The notes beneath the pieces were generated by a model, which saw only the letters and a program-made list of their open reading frames with translations, had not been told where the DNA came from and searched no databases. The translations under genes were made by a program, and so were the position numbers. From Ruminiclostridium cellulolyticum H10 (lineage in GTDB: Bacteria > Bacillota > Clostridia > Acetivibrionales > DSM-1351), in assembly GCF_000022065.1 (NCBI RefSeq), contig NC_011898.1, forward strand, positions 3,909,501 to 3,973,500: a DNA stretch of 64,000 nt, given 5' to 3'. Shown piece after piece: positions 28,884 to 39,020 of the stretch (position 1 is its first letter; the number at the start of each line of letters is the position of its first letter).

Positions 28884-30128
28884 TTATTTGTAACTAGGGC
28901 CGATATTATAAGAGTTCTTGAACTTATACACCGAATAATCGAACTCCCTTACCTTCGTGTCATAGTCATTTTGAGCCATTTCAACCGAAACCCCGGCAGT
29001 ATTATAATCCAAGCTACTCAGTGTACCAGCCTTATAAAGCACCTTTGAAGCTTCGAAGCTTTTCTTTTTAGTCTCCAAGGATAACTTTGAATTCTCCATT
29101 GTCTTACGCTTGTCCACAAGGTCTGCGTATGCTCTTTTCAGTTCCTGTTCCACTGCAACCTGCTTTTCCTTTATCTCATTGTTTATACCAGGTATCTGTA
29201 GCTCCATATTCCTTTTATAAAGGTCTAGTTCGGAAGTACTAAATTCAAATGAATATATCAGGTTAAATGTATATAACTGTATTTCGGCTGCCTTTAAGTC
29301 CATTTTAAGAGAAGTAATCTCATATCTGTTCATCAGTGCTCTTTCCAGATAATTTTCATATTTATCTATCCTATAAACAGGATTTGATTTATATGGCACA
29401 AGTGCAATATCTGTGTCCAAACTGATTCCCAGTTGTCTTTTAAAGGACATCTCCAAATTTTGCAGTGTCCTTTTCAGCTTCTTTAATTCAAGACCCTGTT
29501 TCTTATATTCTGTTTCAATTGTTAATCTGTCAATTTCTGAAATTGTTCCATTTTTAAGATCTTTTTCTGCTTTATTAAATCTCTGCTTTTGTAATTCATA
29601 TGACTTCTGTGTTATATAAATACCCTGCTTGAGACTCAATATTGAATCGAATGCTTGTCTTATACTATCCTCTATAGATAAATATGTTAATTCCTTATTT
29701 AAGCAGCTCTTTACAATTGCTGCACATGCCGCAGCATCCGGAAAATCCTTTGAATTAATATACGGCTCAAGTTTTATATTTTTGACCGCTTCAGTGTCAT
29801 TTAAAACTGTGTAAAGCATCAGCAGCTCACCTTGCTCATTAAGACTCATGAGTTTTTGTGAAGTTAACTTTGCATAAAGTTCATTGAGTCTGTCTACCAT
29901 TACATATCGGTCAGTGTTGAGTACGTCAACGGCATATGAGCCTTCATATTTCCTTCTCAGATCCTTGATTGTTTTTCCAAGACGGGTCAACTGTCTGCTA
30001 TTTTTCACCGCAAGCTGTGTTGCATCTTTAAGATTTAAAGTAGTTGTGCTTTTCTCTTGGGCATATATATTTACAGACGAAAAAGTAACTGAGAATAATA
30101 ATATAATTAGTATTATTTTTTTGTACAT
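28884..30128 (-). CDS. TolC-like exported coiled-coil protein, first copy
   Basis: A 414-residue exported helical protein with a signal peptide (MYKKIILIILLFSVTFSSVN). Two TolC-type repeats are visible: the first with LKDATQLAVKNSRQLTRLGKT at about 32, the second ending in LYKAGTLSSLDYNTAGVSVE and a run of alternating helix residues near the C terminus. The frame is open to a far-upstream Met at 30209, but the AGGGAGGGATAAA site immediately before ATG 30128 and the signal peptide decide that start. It lies about 100 bases after the SLH gene and 18 before its paralogue. Only about the helical (periplasmic) half of TolC is matched; a barrel-forming segment is not obvious. Confidence 0.8.
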   Translation of the reverse strand: MYKKIILIILLFSVTFSSVNIYAQEKSTTTLNLKDATQLAVKNSRQLTRLGKTIKDLRRKYEGSYAVDVLNTDRYVMVDRLNELYAKLTSQKLMSLNEQGELLMLYTVLNDTEAVKNIKLEPYINSKDFPDAAACAAIVKSCLNKELTYLSIEDSIRQAFDSILSLKQGIYITQKSYELQKQRFNKAEKDLKNGTISEIDRLTIETEYKKQGLELKKLKRTLQNLEMSFKRQLGISLDTDIALVPYKSNPVYRIDKYENYLERALMNRYEITSLKMDLKAAEIQLYTFNLIYSFEFSTSELDLYKRNMELQIPGINNEIKEKQVAVEQELKRAYADLVDKRKTMENSKLSLETKKKSFEASKVLYKAGTLSSLDYNTAGVSVEMAQNDYDTKVREFDYSVYKFKNSYNIGPSYK

Positions 30129-30230
30129 TTTATCCCTCCCTTTGCATATATACGGGTTTGTTCTGCCAAATGTCTGTAAACCAAAAAGGAATAGCAGAAT
30201 ACCCACCATTCCCTTTTATTTAAGTTAAGC

Positions 30231-32513
30231 CTATTTGTCCGAACCCATTATTACCTGAACAGGATTAAATTCAGACCCTGATGACTTATACATTCCTGAG
30301 ATATCCTTTAATGATGTAAACCGAATTGTATATCTGTTATTAAAGTCTAGTTTATCAAACTTGAGTATCATTGTAGTAGCATTAATATAGTTTACAGAAA
30401 TTGGTATCTTTTTAATGGTATTTACACCATCACTATACTCTAACACATAGTTTGAATTCAGTATGTTGGGAGTTTCTAGAGATAGCTCTCTTGAAAAGGT
30501 CAATTTAACGGCATCCTTTGCAATTATAACCGCATTACTGATATTGGGTTTGACTGCTTTTATATCTGTATTGCACGGAAAAGATGCGTATAACAATGTC
30601 CCAACAGGATTACCCATGTAGTCCTTCAAAGCAGCCTGCACAACAAGCCTGTAATTATCCTTGTATTTAAACTGGTTGTCACTTCCAAGGAATAGGCGTA
30701 CTTTTTTTGGCTGCTGAGGGTCAAAATATGCCTTGACAGGTATTGATGAATACATTGCATTTGTAATACCTATAAATGTGTAGTTATTGCTTACCGCAGC
30801 TGTTTCACTATCCAACTCGCGGTTAAAATAAATATCCAGTGTACCGGTATCGATAACCTTTATATCAGAAACACTCAAAACACCGCTGTCAGTGTATTTC
30901 CCGGAAAATGAGTATTGTCTTTCGGTAATGCTTTGCTGTCTTGATATATCATTCAGGTTATTTATCATAAGCTTATATTCCTGGGAGGAATCCAATCCGC
31001 CATTTATGGTCAAAAGTATACTTTTCCCGTTGCTGGACACGTCAGGTGCAACTACAGCCTTGGTAATCTGAATCTGATAATCACTTTGTGAAGTAAGGCT
31101 GTAATTGTATATCTGCTGTGCAAGAGTAGGATTAACCTGCTTATTAAAATCAATCCTTATAGTCTTGCTATTTAATGCATATATTTTATCTACAGCAAAT
31201 TCCACATTATCTTCATTTATACTTATAAATGTCCCAGAGTCACCCTCTGCTTCTCCCAAACGAACACCGTATTCACTGTTCAGATCACCTGAAACCTTTA
31301 TCCTGTATTCTTTGTCTGGTGCAAGGCTTATCCCTTTTAGTGTCAATGAAACCGCATTTTTTTGAGAATCTAGAGCCTTTACCGCTATAGTACCTGCACT
31401 ACCTTTTACTATCTCATTATCGCCATCAAAAATTGAGTAAAAGGTTGGATCTTCGGCATTAATATTAACCGGCTGTGTAAAATAGATATTAATTGCATTC
31501 TTGCTTACAGGCTTTATACTGCTTATTTTAAAGAAATCAGAAAGTATCTCCTTCTGTATATATCCCGGAAATGCCGCCTCAACATACGGGAGCTTAATAT
31601 TATCATCCAGATCCGATACATTATTTATTTTAAAATAATAATTCTTTTGCGGAACCTGTAAAGCAGTTTTTACTGTTAGTGTATTTCCTTCCTGTTTAAC
31701 AATGGAGGCATTGAGTACTTCACTGTCATTACCGAAGGTATTTATTTGGACATCATCTGCCGTCAGCTTCTGAATTTCCTTATTAAATTTTACAATCAGT
31801 GTCATGGCACTCTGTGGAATTACTTCTGTTATTTCCAATTTATCGGCTTCAGAAAGTAAGCCTGCTGATATCGCTGAATTAATTTTGACCGCACCACTGC
31901 TTACAAGTGTTTTCAGAACTGATACCTGAGAACCATTGGGGCTTATGCTGAGTGTGTGATAAAGCAGTGTTACCACGTCACCACGCTTATACTCGCTGTT
32001 TACATCTGTCTTATCAAGATATGAGTTGTCTGTCACAAGTCCTGCTTCATATGCCTTTGTATATACTTCACTTCCTGTAAATTCACTATACCCTATCGCT
32101 TTTAAAACCATTGTCAAAAATGCCTTCTCATTTAATCTGTCATTTGGGCCAAAATTCCCGTTGGGATATCCACCAATAATACCGCTCTCACTGCAGTATC
32201 CTACATATGGAGCATACCATGCAGACTGTACTACATCCGGAAAGCGGGATATCCTCAGACTGTCTTTTTCCTGGTTAACATATTCAGCCTTGCCCAATAG
32301 CTTCACTATAAAAGTGGTTGCCTCAGCTCTTGTCAAATATCCGTCAAGATTGAAACCTGTAGTTGTTCCCGTTAATAATGAAATCTTGTTCAATGCTGTT
32401 GCTTTTTCGTCTACTGTCATACTATCCTCATTACCAAACGCAAAAGCCTGCGTAAAAGATAGTAGGCAAATAACCAAAGCCAATACTACAGATAATTTTC
32501 TTCTTATGTACAT
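30231..32513 (-). CDS. SLH-domain surface protein with Ig-like repeats
   Basis: A 760-residue exported protein: signal peptide (residues 1-26, ending QAFA), three S-layer-homology repeats at about 30-215 (segments such as LTRAEATTFIVKLLGK, FPDVVQSAWYAPYVGY with GGYPNGNFGPNDRLNEKAF), and then at least five beta-rich Ig-like modules with repeated patterns of the kind FNKEIQ, FTQPVN, FNKQVN, FNRELD and FSRELS followed by Y-x-F/I or YKL segments. SLH repeats bind pyruvylated secondary wall polymers, so the protein should be anchored to the wall. It is the first gene before the two TolC-like genes. GGGGG ribosome site before ATG. Confidence 0.9.
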   Translation of the reverse strand: MYIRRKLSVVLALVICLLSFTQAFAFGNEDSMTVDEKATALNKISLLTGTTTGFNLDGYLTRAEATTFIVKLLGKAEYVNQEKDSLRISRFPDVVQSAWYAPYVGYCSESGIIGGYPNGNFGPNDRLNEKAFLTMVLKAIGYSEFTGSEVYTKAYEAGLVTDNSYLDKTDVNSEYKRGDVVTLLYHTLSISPNGSQVSVLKTLVSSGAVKINSAISAGLLSEADKLEITEVIPQSAMTLIVKFNKEIQKLTADDVQINTFGNDSEVLNASIVKQEGNTLTVKTALQVPQKNYYFKINNVSDLDDNIKLPYVEAAFPGYIQKEILSDFFKISSIKPVSKNAINIYFTQPVNINAEDPTFYSIFDGDNEIVKGSAGTIAVKALDSQKNAVSLTLKGISLAPDKEYRIKVSGDLNSEYGVRLGEAEGDSGTFISINEDNVEFAVDKIYALNSKTIRIDFNKQVNPTLAQQIYNYSLTSQSDYQIQITKAVVAPDVSSNGKSILLTINGGLDSSQEYKLMINNLNDISRQQSITERQYSFSGKYTDSGVLSVSDIKVIDTGTLDIYFNRELDSETAAVSNNYTFIGITNAMYSSIPVKAYFDPQQPKKVRLFLGSDNQFKYKDNYRLVVQAALKDYMGNPVGTLLYASFPCNTDIKAVKPNISNAVIIAKDAVKLTFSRELSLETPNILNSNYVLEYSDGVNTIKKIPISVNYINATTMILKFDKLDFNNRYTIRFTSLKDISGMYKSSGSEFNPVQVIMGSDK

Positions 32514-32664
32514 TGTGTCCCCCTTTTTGCTTTCCTGAAATATTACCTCTGTTTACCATTATATCAATTTAGTTACCGACAATAAAGGCAAATTTATATG
32601 TTCCGGCCTTCATATTGGTTAAATATTTGTAAACTATTGAAATTTGTCAAGTAAAAATCCATAC

Positions 32665-32696
32665 AAAAAGGAACTGCCCTAGGGCAGTTCCTTTTT
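32665..32696 (-). terminator. Palindromic terminator between SLH genes
   Basis: A 32-base perfect palindrome AAAAAGGAACTGCCCT/AGGGCAGTTCCTTTTT. It ends the S-layer-like gene at 32731 on the minus strand and would also work on the other strand. Confidence 0.9.
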
Positions 32697-32730
32697 AAAG
32701 TATGGATTTACATCCAAACTTTACTTTTAA

Positions 32731-35655
32731 TTATTTTTTAGCTGTTTTTTCGAAGTCAGCAACCTTGTTTCCAGATTCATCAGTAATTCCAGCAACTGAG
32801 TTGTATTTAACAACAGTTGAGTCTGAGAACTTCTTACCATCTTCAGGTGTAAGAGTTATTACCTTACCTGAAGCGCCAACTGATTTTATCTTAACATCTC
32901 CTGATACTGAGAAACCATTTAATGTTTTAGCTGCTAAAGTTGAAGCATCAATTTTCTCAAAGAATGTAACTTGAATAGTACCATCAGCCATAACCGTTGT
33001 TGTATCAACAGTAGGAACAATTACGTCTGAAGCGGTTTCAGAACTAGTTGAAATAACCGCACCTAAGTATGATTTAGTATCCAAAGCAACAGCTTCATCA
33101 ACAGACAACAATACTACTGTTACAGCTTCTTTATTAGCATATGTTGCATCCTCTTTGAGTTCTGCTCCAAGGTTGAATACAACTACTGACTTTCCATCGT
33201 CGTTCAATGCCACACTTGCAACTGACAACGCGATTTGCTCACCAGCTTCATTTGCGAGTTTAAATCCTTTAGCAGTTATTGTAGAAAGTCTACCATCAAA
33301 TGTAACCTTTATCTGCTTTTTAGCTATAGCTTCAACCTTTTCGATTTTTATAGCATCCTTTGCAGGTTTTACATCTTGAACATAAGTTGCCAGAGTATTT
33401 CCTGCAACATCTTTTACAAGACCAACCTTGATCTGAACTTGATCATATACGAAAGCATCAGCATTCTTATCTAACACAATTGTAACTGACTTTCCGTCAG
33501 CAGCAGGAGTAACTGTATCGTTGTCACCCAAAGCTACGAACTTAGTATCTATTGATAAAGGGTCACCAATTGCCTTCATGAAGTTAGCCTTCACAAGAGT
33601 AGTAGGATCCATTTGTTCACTGAATGGAATGTAGATGGATGCCTTCTTGTCTGCATTATTTGCTGAATCTTTACTGATAACAATTCTTGCTGAAGCAACA
33701 GTTACTTTTGGAGCAACTTTATCAGTAAAGTTCAATGTTGATGTATAAGTGTCCATTGCATTATTTACAAAAGCGTCATCCTTAACACCCTTTATTTCGA
33801 TAGTATAGGATCCACCACCCAATTCTTCTGTAAACGCAAGCTGTACCTTATTAAGTGAATCGTCATTAACAAGTGTTGCACCCGTAACAGCTATAACCTT
33901 TCCAGCTGAATCTTTGATTACATAGTTTCCTTTATCTTCTGCTGATGCCTTATTTAGTTTTTCTGAGAAAACAACTGTTAACTGCAATGTATTATCAAAC
34001 TTAACTTCTGTAACTGTTGGTTTAACAGTATCCAGAGTTATGTTCAAAGGAATAGTTGTAGCTGGTAATTTATTTCCCCATAAGTCCTGAATTTGAGTGC
34101 CATTTGCATCATCATATCCAATATAGAGATTAGTTGCTCCCAATGGTATTACATTACCTGAGAAGTCAATTGTAAGTGTGGTTCCTGAATCAGTGAGAGT
34201 AACTTTACTAATAGTCTCTAAATCAACTGTTTTTGTATCGTTACCTTTTACAACATATGTGTCAGTATTGTATGTATGTCTGTATCTAACGTTACCGCTC
34301 TTAACACTATCTTCTTTCAAAGGCTTGTTAGAAGTCAAAACTATTTGCTTCGGATCAGCTGACTTTAATGTAAGTACAGGAGCTGTGTTATCATTTGTTA
34401 CTGTGAATTCAACAGTCTTAGGCAGTACATTGTATCCTGCATAGTCAAATATGAATCCCTTTGACTCAAAGCTTACCTTGTGTGCACCCTCTGTTAGTGG
34501 AACACCTACTGTTAAAGTAACCTTATTAATATTTATTTCAATATCAGTAAGGATATAGTTTCCACCATCAATCTTGTATTCTCCACCAGAGATAGCATCT
34601 GTTACAGGTGTCGTAGATGACTTAAGTTGAACTGGTTCACTATATTCTACAGTAAGAGTGTTTGGACCAGATACTGTAACACCAAGTACTGTAGGTACAG
34701 TAGAGTCTTCAAACTTCACAGCATCACTTTTGTATGTAGCAAAATTCTTTACTTCAACAACAGCAGTTGCACCATTTGTGATACCCTGGCCCAATGTTAC
34801 TATAACTGACTTTCCATCAGCCTGAAGAGCAACACTTCCACCTGTAGCTTTGTCAGTTGTACCTTCAGTTACAACATAGTTTGCTATCTTTTCTGCATCA
34901 GCCTTTACAAGGTCTTTTGCAAATGTAATTTGAACCTGCTTCAAGTTTAAAGGCTTAACGTCAGTAACTGTCTGAGCAGCTGGAGCAACTATCAAACCAG
35001 CTTTTTCAGCAACTGCCTTCTTAGTAGCGTCAGTTCCAACTAAAACTTCAACAACTGTCTTAGTTGCATCTTTAGCCTTAACAGTTAAAGTGTCGAATAC
35101 TACTGCGGAAGCAGCATCTCTTGTAAGATCTGCATCAGTAATATCATCAGCGATAGCTACAAGAATTTTACCAGCTGACTTAGCAGCTAACAATTCAACT
35201 GATGTAGCATAATCGTTCTCAGCTGCAAAACCAAGAGCGTTCATGAACATAGATGCCAGATCTTTTCCCTTTAAAGGATCGCCAGCAGCTAACTTGTTGT
35301 TGCCACCCTTCATAACGCCTTCTTGAACAGCAAGAGCTACCCAACCTTCAGCCCATGCTGGAACTTCGTCAGCATCATCAAAGCTTGCGATTTTGGAAAC
35401 ATCTGCAGCTTCCATATCTTTGTCAGTCTTTCCTAATACGGTCTTTAGTACTAATACAGCACCTTGTGCTCTAGTTAAATCTTCACCAAGCATCAAGTCA
35501 CCGGTAGTGTCTCCCTGCCAAATGCCAAGATCCTTAAGTACTGTTGCTTGATCTTCAAATTCATATGAACCTGAAGCAGCGAATGCAGCAGTCATAGATG
35601 TTAGTACCAATGCTACGGCTATAACAACTGCAGTAAGCTTTCTGAGATTTCTCAT
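32731..35655 (-). CDS. S-layer-like SLH protein, first of two paralogues
   Basis: A 974-residue secreted protein: signal peptide (residues 1-27, cleavage after AFA), degenerate SLH repeats at about 30-225 (LTRAQGAVLVLKTVLG, AEGWVALAVQEGVMKGG), then repeated Ig-like (SbsA-type) modules recognisable by LNLKQVQITFAKDL, VEYSEPVQ, VVFSEKLNKAS, IPFSEQMDP and VEAIAKKQIKVTFDGRLS. It is strongly similar in order and sequence to the gene at 35954-38797, so the pair arose by duplication. Strong promoter (35819-35847), an approximately 155-base leader and AAGGAGG ribosome site suggest high expression, as for an S-layer protein. The role as main S-layer is inference. Confidence 0.9.
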   Translation of the reverse strand: MRNLRKLTAVVIAVALVLTSMTAAFAASGSYEFEDQATVLKDLGIWQGDTTGDLMLGEDLTRAQGAVLVLKTVLGKTDKDMEAADVSKIASFDDADEVPAWAEGWVALAVQEGVMKGGNNKLAAGDPLKGKDLASMFMNALGFAAENDYATSVELLAAKSAGKILVAIADDITDADLTRDAASAVVFDTLTVKAKDATKTVVEVLVGTDATKKAVAEKAGLIVAPAAQTVTDVKPLNLKQVQITFAKDLVKADAEKIANYVVTEGTTDKATGGSVALQADGKSVIVTLGQGITNGATAVVEVKNFATYKSDAVKFEDSTVPTVLGVTVSGPNTLTVEYSEPVQLKSSTTPVTDAISGGEYKIDGGNYILTDIEININKVTLTVGVPLTEGAHKVSFESKGFIFDYAGYNVLPKTVEFTVTNDNTAPVLTLKSADPKQIVLTSNKPLKEDSVKSGNVRYRHTYNTDTYVVKGNDTKTVDLETISKVTLTDSGTTLTIDFSGNVIPLGATNLYIGYDDANGTQIQDLWGNKLPATTIPLNITLDTVKPTVTEVKFDNTLQLTVVFSEKLNKASAEDKGNYVIKDSAGKVIAVTGATLVNDDSLNKVQLAFTEELGGGSYTIEIKGVKDDAFVNNAMDTYTSTLNFTDKVAPKVTVASARIVISKDSANNADKKASIYIPFSEQMDPTTLVKANFMKAIGDPLSIDTKFVALGDNDTVTPAADGKSVTIVLDKNADAFVYDQVQIKVGLVKDVAGNTLATYVQDVKPAKDAIKIEKVEAIAKKQIKVTFDGRLSTITAKGFKLANEAGEQIALSVASVALNDDGKSVVVFNLGAELKEDATYANKEAVTVVLLSVDEAVALDTKSYLGAVISTSSETASDVIVPTVDTTTVMADGTIQVTFFEKIDASTLAAKTLNGFSVSGDVKIKSVGASGKVITLTPEDGKKFSDSTVVKYNSVAGITDESGNKVADFEKTAKK

Positions 35656-35818
35656 GTTCTCAAATCCTCCTTGTGTATTTTGTAGCGGGCGGGCTTTAAA
35701 ATCCAGAGCGGGCTACGCCTCTCCCACCATTTATAGCCCAACTCGTTTAACCAAATTTCCAAGATGCGGTAGCAATAGATTTTTGATTACCTAAATTTAC
35801 CTATCTTGATTCATAAGT

Positions 35819-35847
35819 ATTATATCACTGGCAAATTTTGCAGTCAA
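35819..35847 (-). promoter_or_regulatory. Strong promoter of S-layer-like gene 1, with structured leader
   Basis: TTGACT (35842-35847) and TATAAT (35819-35824) with a 17-base spacer on the minus strand. The transcript would have a leader of about 155 bases in which GGGCTA/TAGCCC (35710-35739) forms a hairpin close to the ribosome site. Confidence 0.85.
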
Positions 35848-35878
35848 CGTGGTGTTTTTAAGTGTAAAGAATTTGTAA

Positions 35879-35928
35879 CAGAAATGAAACAAACTCCGGC
35901 AATAACTACCGGAGTTTGTTTCATTTCT
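35879..35928 (-). terminator. Terminator of S-layer-like gene 2
   Basis: Long near-perfect stem GAAATGAAACAAACTCCGG/CCGGAGTTTGTTTCATTTC with a 9-base loop, just after the 35954 gene on the minus strand. The following T content is low. Confidence 0.75.
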
Positions 35929-35953
35929 TATCTTTAGTTATAAAATATCTTGA

Positions 35954-38797
35954 TTATTTTGCAATCTGTGTAAAGCTTGCTATCAAGTTTGAACCGTTAT
36001 CAGCAATACCTGCTGCTGAGTTGTAAGATACTGAAGTCTGGTTAGCTACAAGACCTGTTCCTGTAAGAACTATTGTTGTTGCATCCCCACCCTTCAGAGC
36101 TACTGAAGTCAACTTAGCATCTCCTCCGGTTACTGAGAAACCGTTTAATGTTACTGCAAGAGTGTCCGCCTTGATTTCTTCGTCAAACTTAACTTCTATG
36201 GTTCCGCCAACTACTGTTACTGATACTATTGAAGCTGTTATCTTATCTTCCGCCTGTTTTCCTGCATTATCACTAACTACTGTTCCAAGGAAGCTCTTAG
36301 TACCTGCCGCTGATGAAGCTGCCAGTGATACTGCATAGTTTGAAGACTTAGCATCAGCACTTAATTCAGTACCCAGGTTGAATATAACCTCTGATTTTCC
36401 ATCACTGTTAACAGTGTGACCTGCTACTGAAAGGTTTATTCCAGTATCAGCACCGTTTGCTATTAGGCTGTAGCCTGCTGCTGTAACCGCTGATAATCTT
36501 CCGTCATATGTTACCTTGATTTGTTTCTTAGCTATTGCTTCAACCTTTTCGATTGCTATTGCATCTGCTGCAGGATCTGCATTAGCTGCAAACGCTGCTA
36601 GACCATTGCCTGCTACATCTCTTACAGCTCCTACTACAACATTGATGTCAGTTACTGCAGTAGTTCCGTTGTCAATTACAATTGTTACTGACTTCTTATC
36701 TGCTGCAACTGTAAGAGTATCGTTGTCACCAAGAACTGATGCTGTTCCATTATTTACAACCTTCATGAAGTTTGTCTTTACTAATGATGCTGCATCCATT
36801 ACCTCACTGAATGGGATGTAAACTGTTGCTTTTTGATGGTTTGCATCTGATGAATCAATTAAATGTTTAGCTGTACCGAGAGTCGGTCTAACTGTATCAT
36901 TTATATTCAATGTTACACTGTAATCATTCATTATGTTTGGAACAAGTGCTGTATCTTTTACATTCTTTACTTCTACTGTATAGCTTCCACCGCCAAGAGC
37001 ATTAGCTGTTGTAGTTGTCAATGTTACTTCATTAACATCTGTACCGCCAAGCACTGGTGTATTGATTGTAACTACTTTTCCTGCTGAATCTTTAACAATG
37101 AAGTTAGAAGCTGTTTCAGCTGATGATGCTTCTACTTTCTTGCTGAATATCACCTTCAATGTTGAAGCATCAACAAATTTAACTTCGGTAACTGCGGGCT
37201 TAACTGTGTCCATAGCTACTGACAAGTCAAGACTTAATGCTTCAAGCTTATTTCCCCACAAATCCTGGATCTTAGCTCCTGTATCACTGCCATAAGCAAT
37301 GTACAGCTTGTTAGCACCGAGAGGAATAGGCATTGCAGACCAGTCGATTGTAATTTCTGTTGAAGAATTAACTGTTACCTTATCACTTGTTCCGGCTAAT
37401 TCATACAGGTTACTATTATAAGTATGTCTGTAAAGTACGTTTGCTTCTTTTACATTAGTTACAGGCTTATTGAAAGTTACTTTAACTTCTGTAGGTGACA
37501 CAGACTTAACTGTTGCTACAGGAGCTGTAGTGTCAGCTGCAACTGTAAAGCTGATAGTTCTTGATATTACTTTGTAATCAGCATAGTCACTTACGTTTGT
37601 ACCGTTGATTTTAAGCGAATGTTCACCGTTTGTGAGGTTAACACCAACAGTAACATCTACTTTATTGTTTCCGTTTGCAGCTGCATTTGTTACAATGTAG
37701 TTGCCGTTGTCAATTGTGTACTCAGCGTTGTTAATTCCCTTTATAGGCTCGCTGTATTCAACTGTGATAGTTTGTGGTCCTGTTACTGTTACTCCAACAA
37801 CTGTTGGTACCGTTGTGTCTGCAACAGCCACTGAATCATTTGTATATGTAGCAATAGTCTTTACTACAACCTTTGCTACTGTTCCGTTATTAAAGTTTGA
37901 ACCCAGTGTAACAATTGCAGTTTTTCCGTCAGCCTGGAGTTCTACTGAACCGCCAGCTGCGAGGTCAGTTGTTGATCCGTTATTGTAAGCATTAAAATAT
38001 TCAATTTTTTCTACAACTGACTTATCAACTGTCTTATTGAATACTACCTGAATTTGTTTCAGATTCAACGCCTTAACACTATCAACTGCAAGAGTTTCAG
38101 GAGTAACCAAGAGTCCTGCGGTTTCAGCAATTGCTCTGAGACTAGGCTTAGCTTCTACGATTTTTTCTATTATTGTTGCTTTTCCGTCAGAGTATTCTGA
38201 GGTTAATGAACCATACATGATTCCTACTGCGTGATCTCTGAGAACTGCTTCTTTAGCATATGCAAGGTAATCAGCGATTTCCTTCGCACCATCAACCTTT
38301 GAAAGTTGATCTATTGCTTCAGACCAGCTGGACACTGTATATCCGAGCTGTTTAAGAATCAGAGTTGCAAATTGTCCACCTAGAAGAGCTTCGTCAGCGT
38401 TTACGAAAACATCTCCTGTAGTTGTGTCCTTTGAACCTGACATTATATTGTTCTTAATCAAGTATGCCAATCTGTTCTTTGCATATGTAGGTACTTTGTT
38501 GGCATCTGCAAAATCCTCGAGAATTGCATCTGCTTCATCTTCGGTTAATGCTTGTGCAGCAGTATCCATATTGAAGAGTTTTGCCAGCAAAGTTGCACCT
38601 TGTCCTCTTGTAAGCGATGTTTCAAGAGATGGTACAAATGAAGTATTGCTAGTTCCAGCATATAGTTCCAGCTGATTGAGAACAATAGCCTTGTCTCCGT
38701 TTACCGGAGTGTATGCCGCTGCAAATGATGGTACTACTGATGACAACATAATTGCACCAGCAACTACTGCAGCAGAAAACTTTTTAAAATTTCCCAT
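35954..38797 (-). CDS. S-layer-like SLH protein, second of two paralogues
   Basis: A 947-residue secreted paralogue of the 32731-35655 protein, with the same order: signal peptide (MGNFKKFSAAVVAGAIMLSS, cleaved after FA-A near 26), SLH-like repeats (about 30-235, LTRGQGATLLAKLFN), and Ig-like modules with shared motifs LNLKQIQVVFNKTV, VEYSEPIKG, IPFSEVMDA and VEAIAKKQIKVTYDGRLS. Differences are spread along the whole protein, so the duplication is not recent. Own promoter at 38933-38962, AGGGGAGGA ribosome site. Confidence 0.9.
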   Translation of the reverse strand: MGNFKKFSAAVVAGAIMLSSVVPSFAAAYTPVNGDKAIVLNQLELYAGTSNTSFVPSLETSLTRGQGATLLAKLFNMDTAAQALTEDEADAILEDFADANKVPTYAKNRLAYLIKNNIMSGSKDTTTGDVFVNADEALLGGQFATLILKQLGYTVSSWSEAIDQLSKVDGAKEIADYLAYAKEAVLRDHAVGIMYGSLTSEYSDGKATIIEKIVEAKPSLRAIAETAGLLVTPETLAVDSVKALNLKQIQVVFNKTVDKSVVEKIEYFNAYNNGSTTDLAAGGSVELQADGKTAIVTLGSNFNNGTVAKVVVKTIATYTNDSVAVADTTVPTVVGVTVTGPQTITVEYSEPIKGINNAEYTIDNGNYIVTNAAANGNNKVDVTVGVNLTNGEHSLKINGTNVSDYADYKVISRTISFTVAADTTAPVATVKSVSPTEVKVTFNKPVTNVKEANVLYRHTYNSNLYELAGTSDKVTVNSSTEITIDWSAMPIPLGANKLYIAYGSDTGAKIQDLWGNKLEALSLDLSVAMDTVKPAVTEVKFVDASTLKVIFSKKVEASSAETASNFIVKDSAGKVVTINTPVLGGTDVNEVTLTTTTANALGGGSYTVEVKNVKDTALVPNIMNDYSVTLNINDTVRPTLGTAKHLIDSSDANHQKATVYIPFSEVMDAASLVKTNFMKVVNNGTASVLGDNDTLTVAADKKSVTIVIDNGTTAVTDINVVVGAVRDVAGNGLAAFAANADPAADAIAIEKVEAIAKKQIKVTYDGRLSAVTAAGYSLIANGADTGINLSVAGHTVNSDGKSEVIFNLGTELSADAKSSNYAVSLAASSAAGTKSFLGTVVSDNAGKQAEDKITASIVSVTVVGGTIEVKFDEEIKADTLAVTLNGFSVTGGDAKLTSVALKGGDATTIVLTGTGLVANQTSVSYNSAAGIADNGSNLIASFTQIAK

Positions 38798-38932
38798 TAC
38801 TAAATCCTCCCCTGTTGTTTATCCAGCCAATGTTTTTACCGGGATGATTCGGCCACTTGAAATAGATTCCCGGCTTGAAATGTTGTAAAATCAGGGCATT
38901 GCGGGTTATCCGCACTCCTCAATTTCAAAGTT

Positions 38933-38962
38933 ATTATAGCAAAAGATTTTTAAGTCGGTCAA
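38933..38962 (-). promoter_or_regulatory. Strong promoter of S-layer-like gene 2, with structured leader
   Basis: TTGACC (38957-38962), 18-base spacer, TATAAT (38933-38938) on the minus strand. The leader of about 130 bases holds a hairpin CCGGGA/TCCCGG (38839-38873). Confidence 0.8.
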
Positions 38963-39020
38963 CATAAAATATAATATGTAAACTAAATGTAACTGGTATG
39001 TAATAGAGGGTTGGAGGATT

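Noticed and set aside
35656-35811. c-di-GMP or other known riboswitch in the S-layer leaders
   Set aside because: The hairpins do not contain the conserved aptamer bases of c-di-GMP-I/II or other classes I know; they are only described as leader structures.
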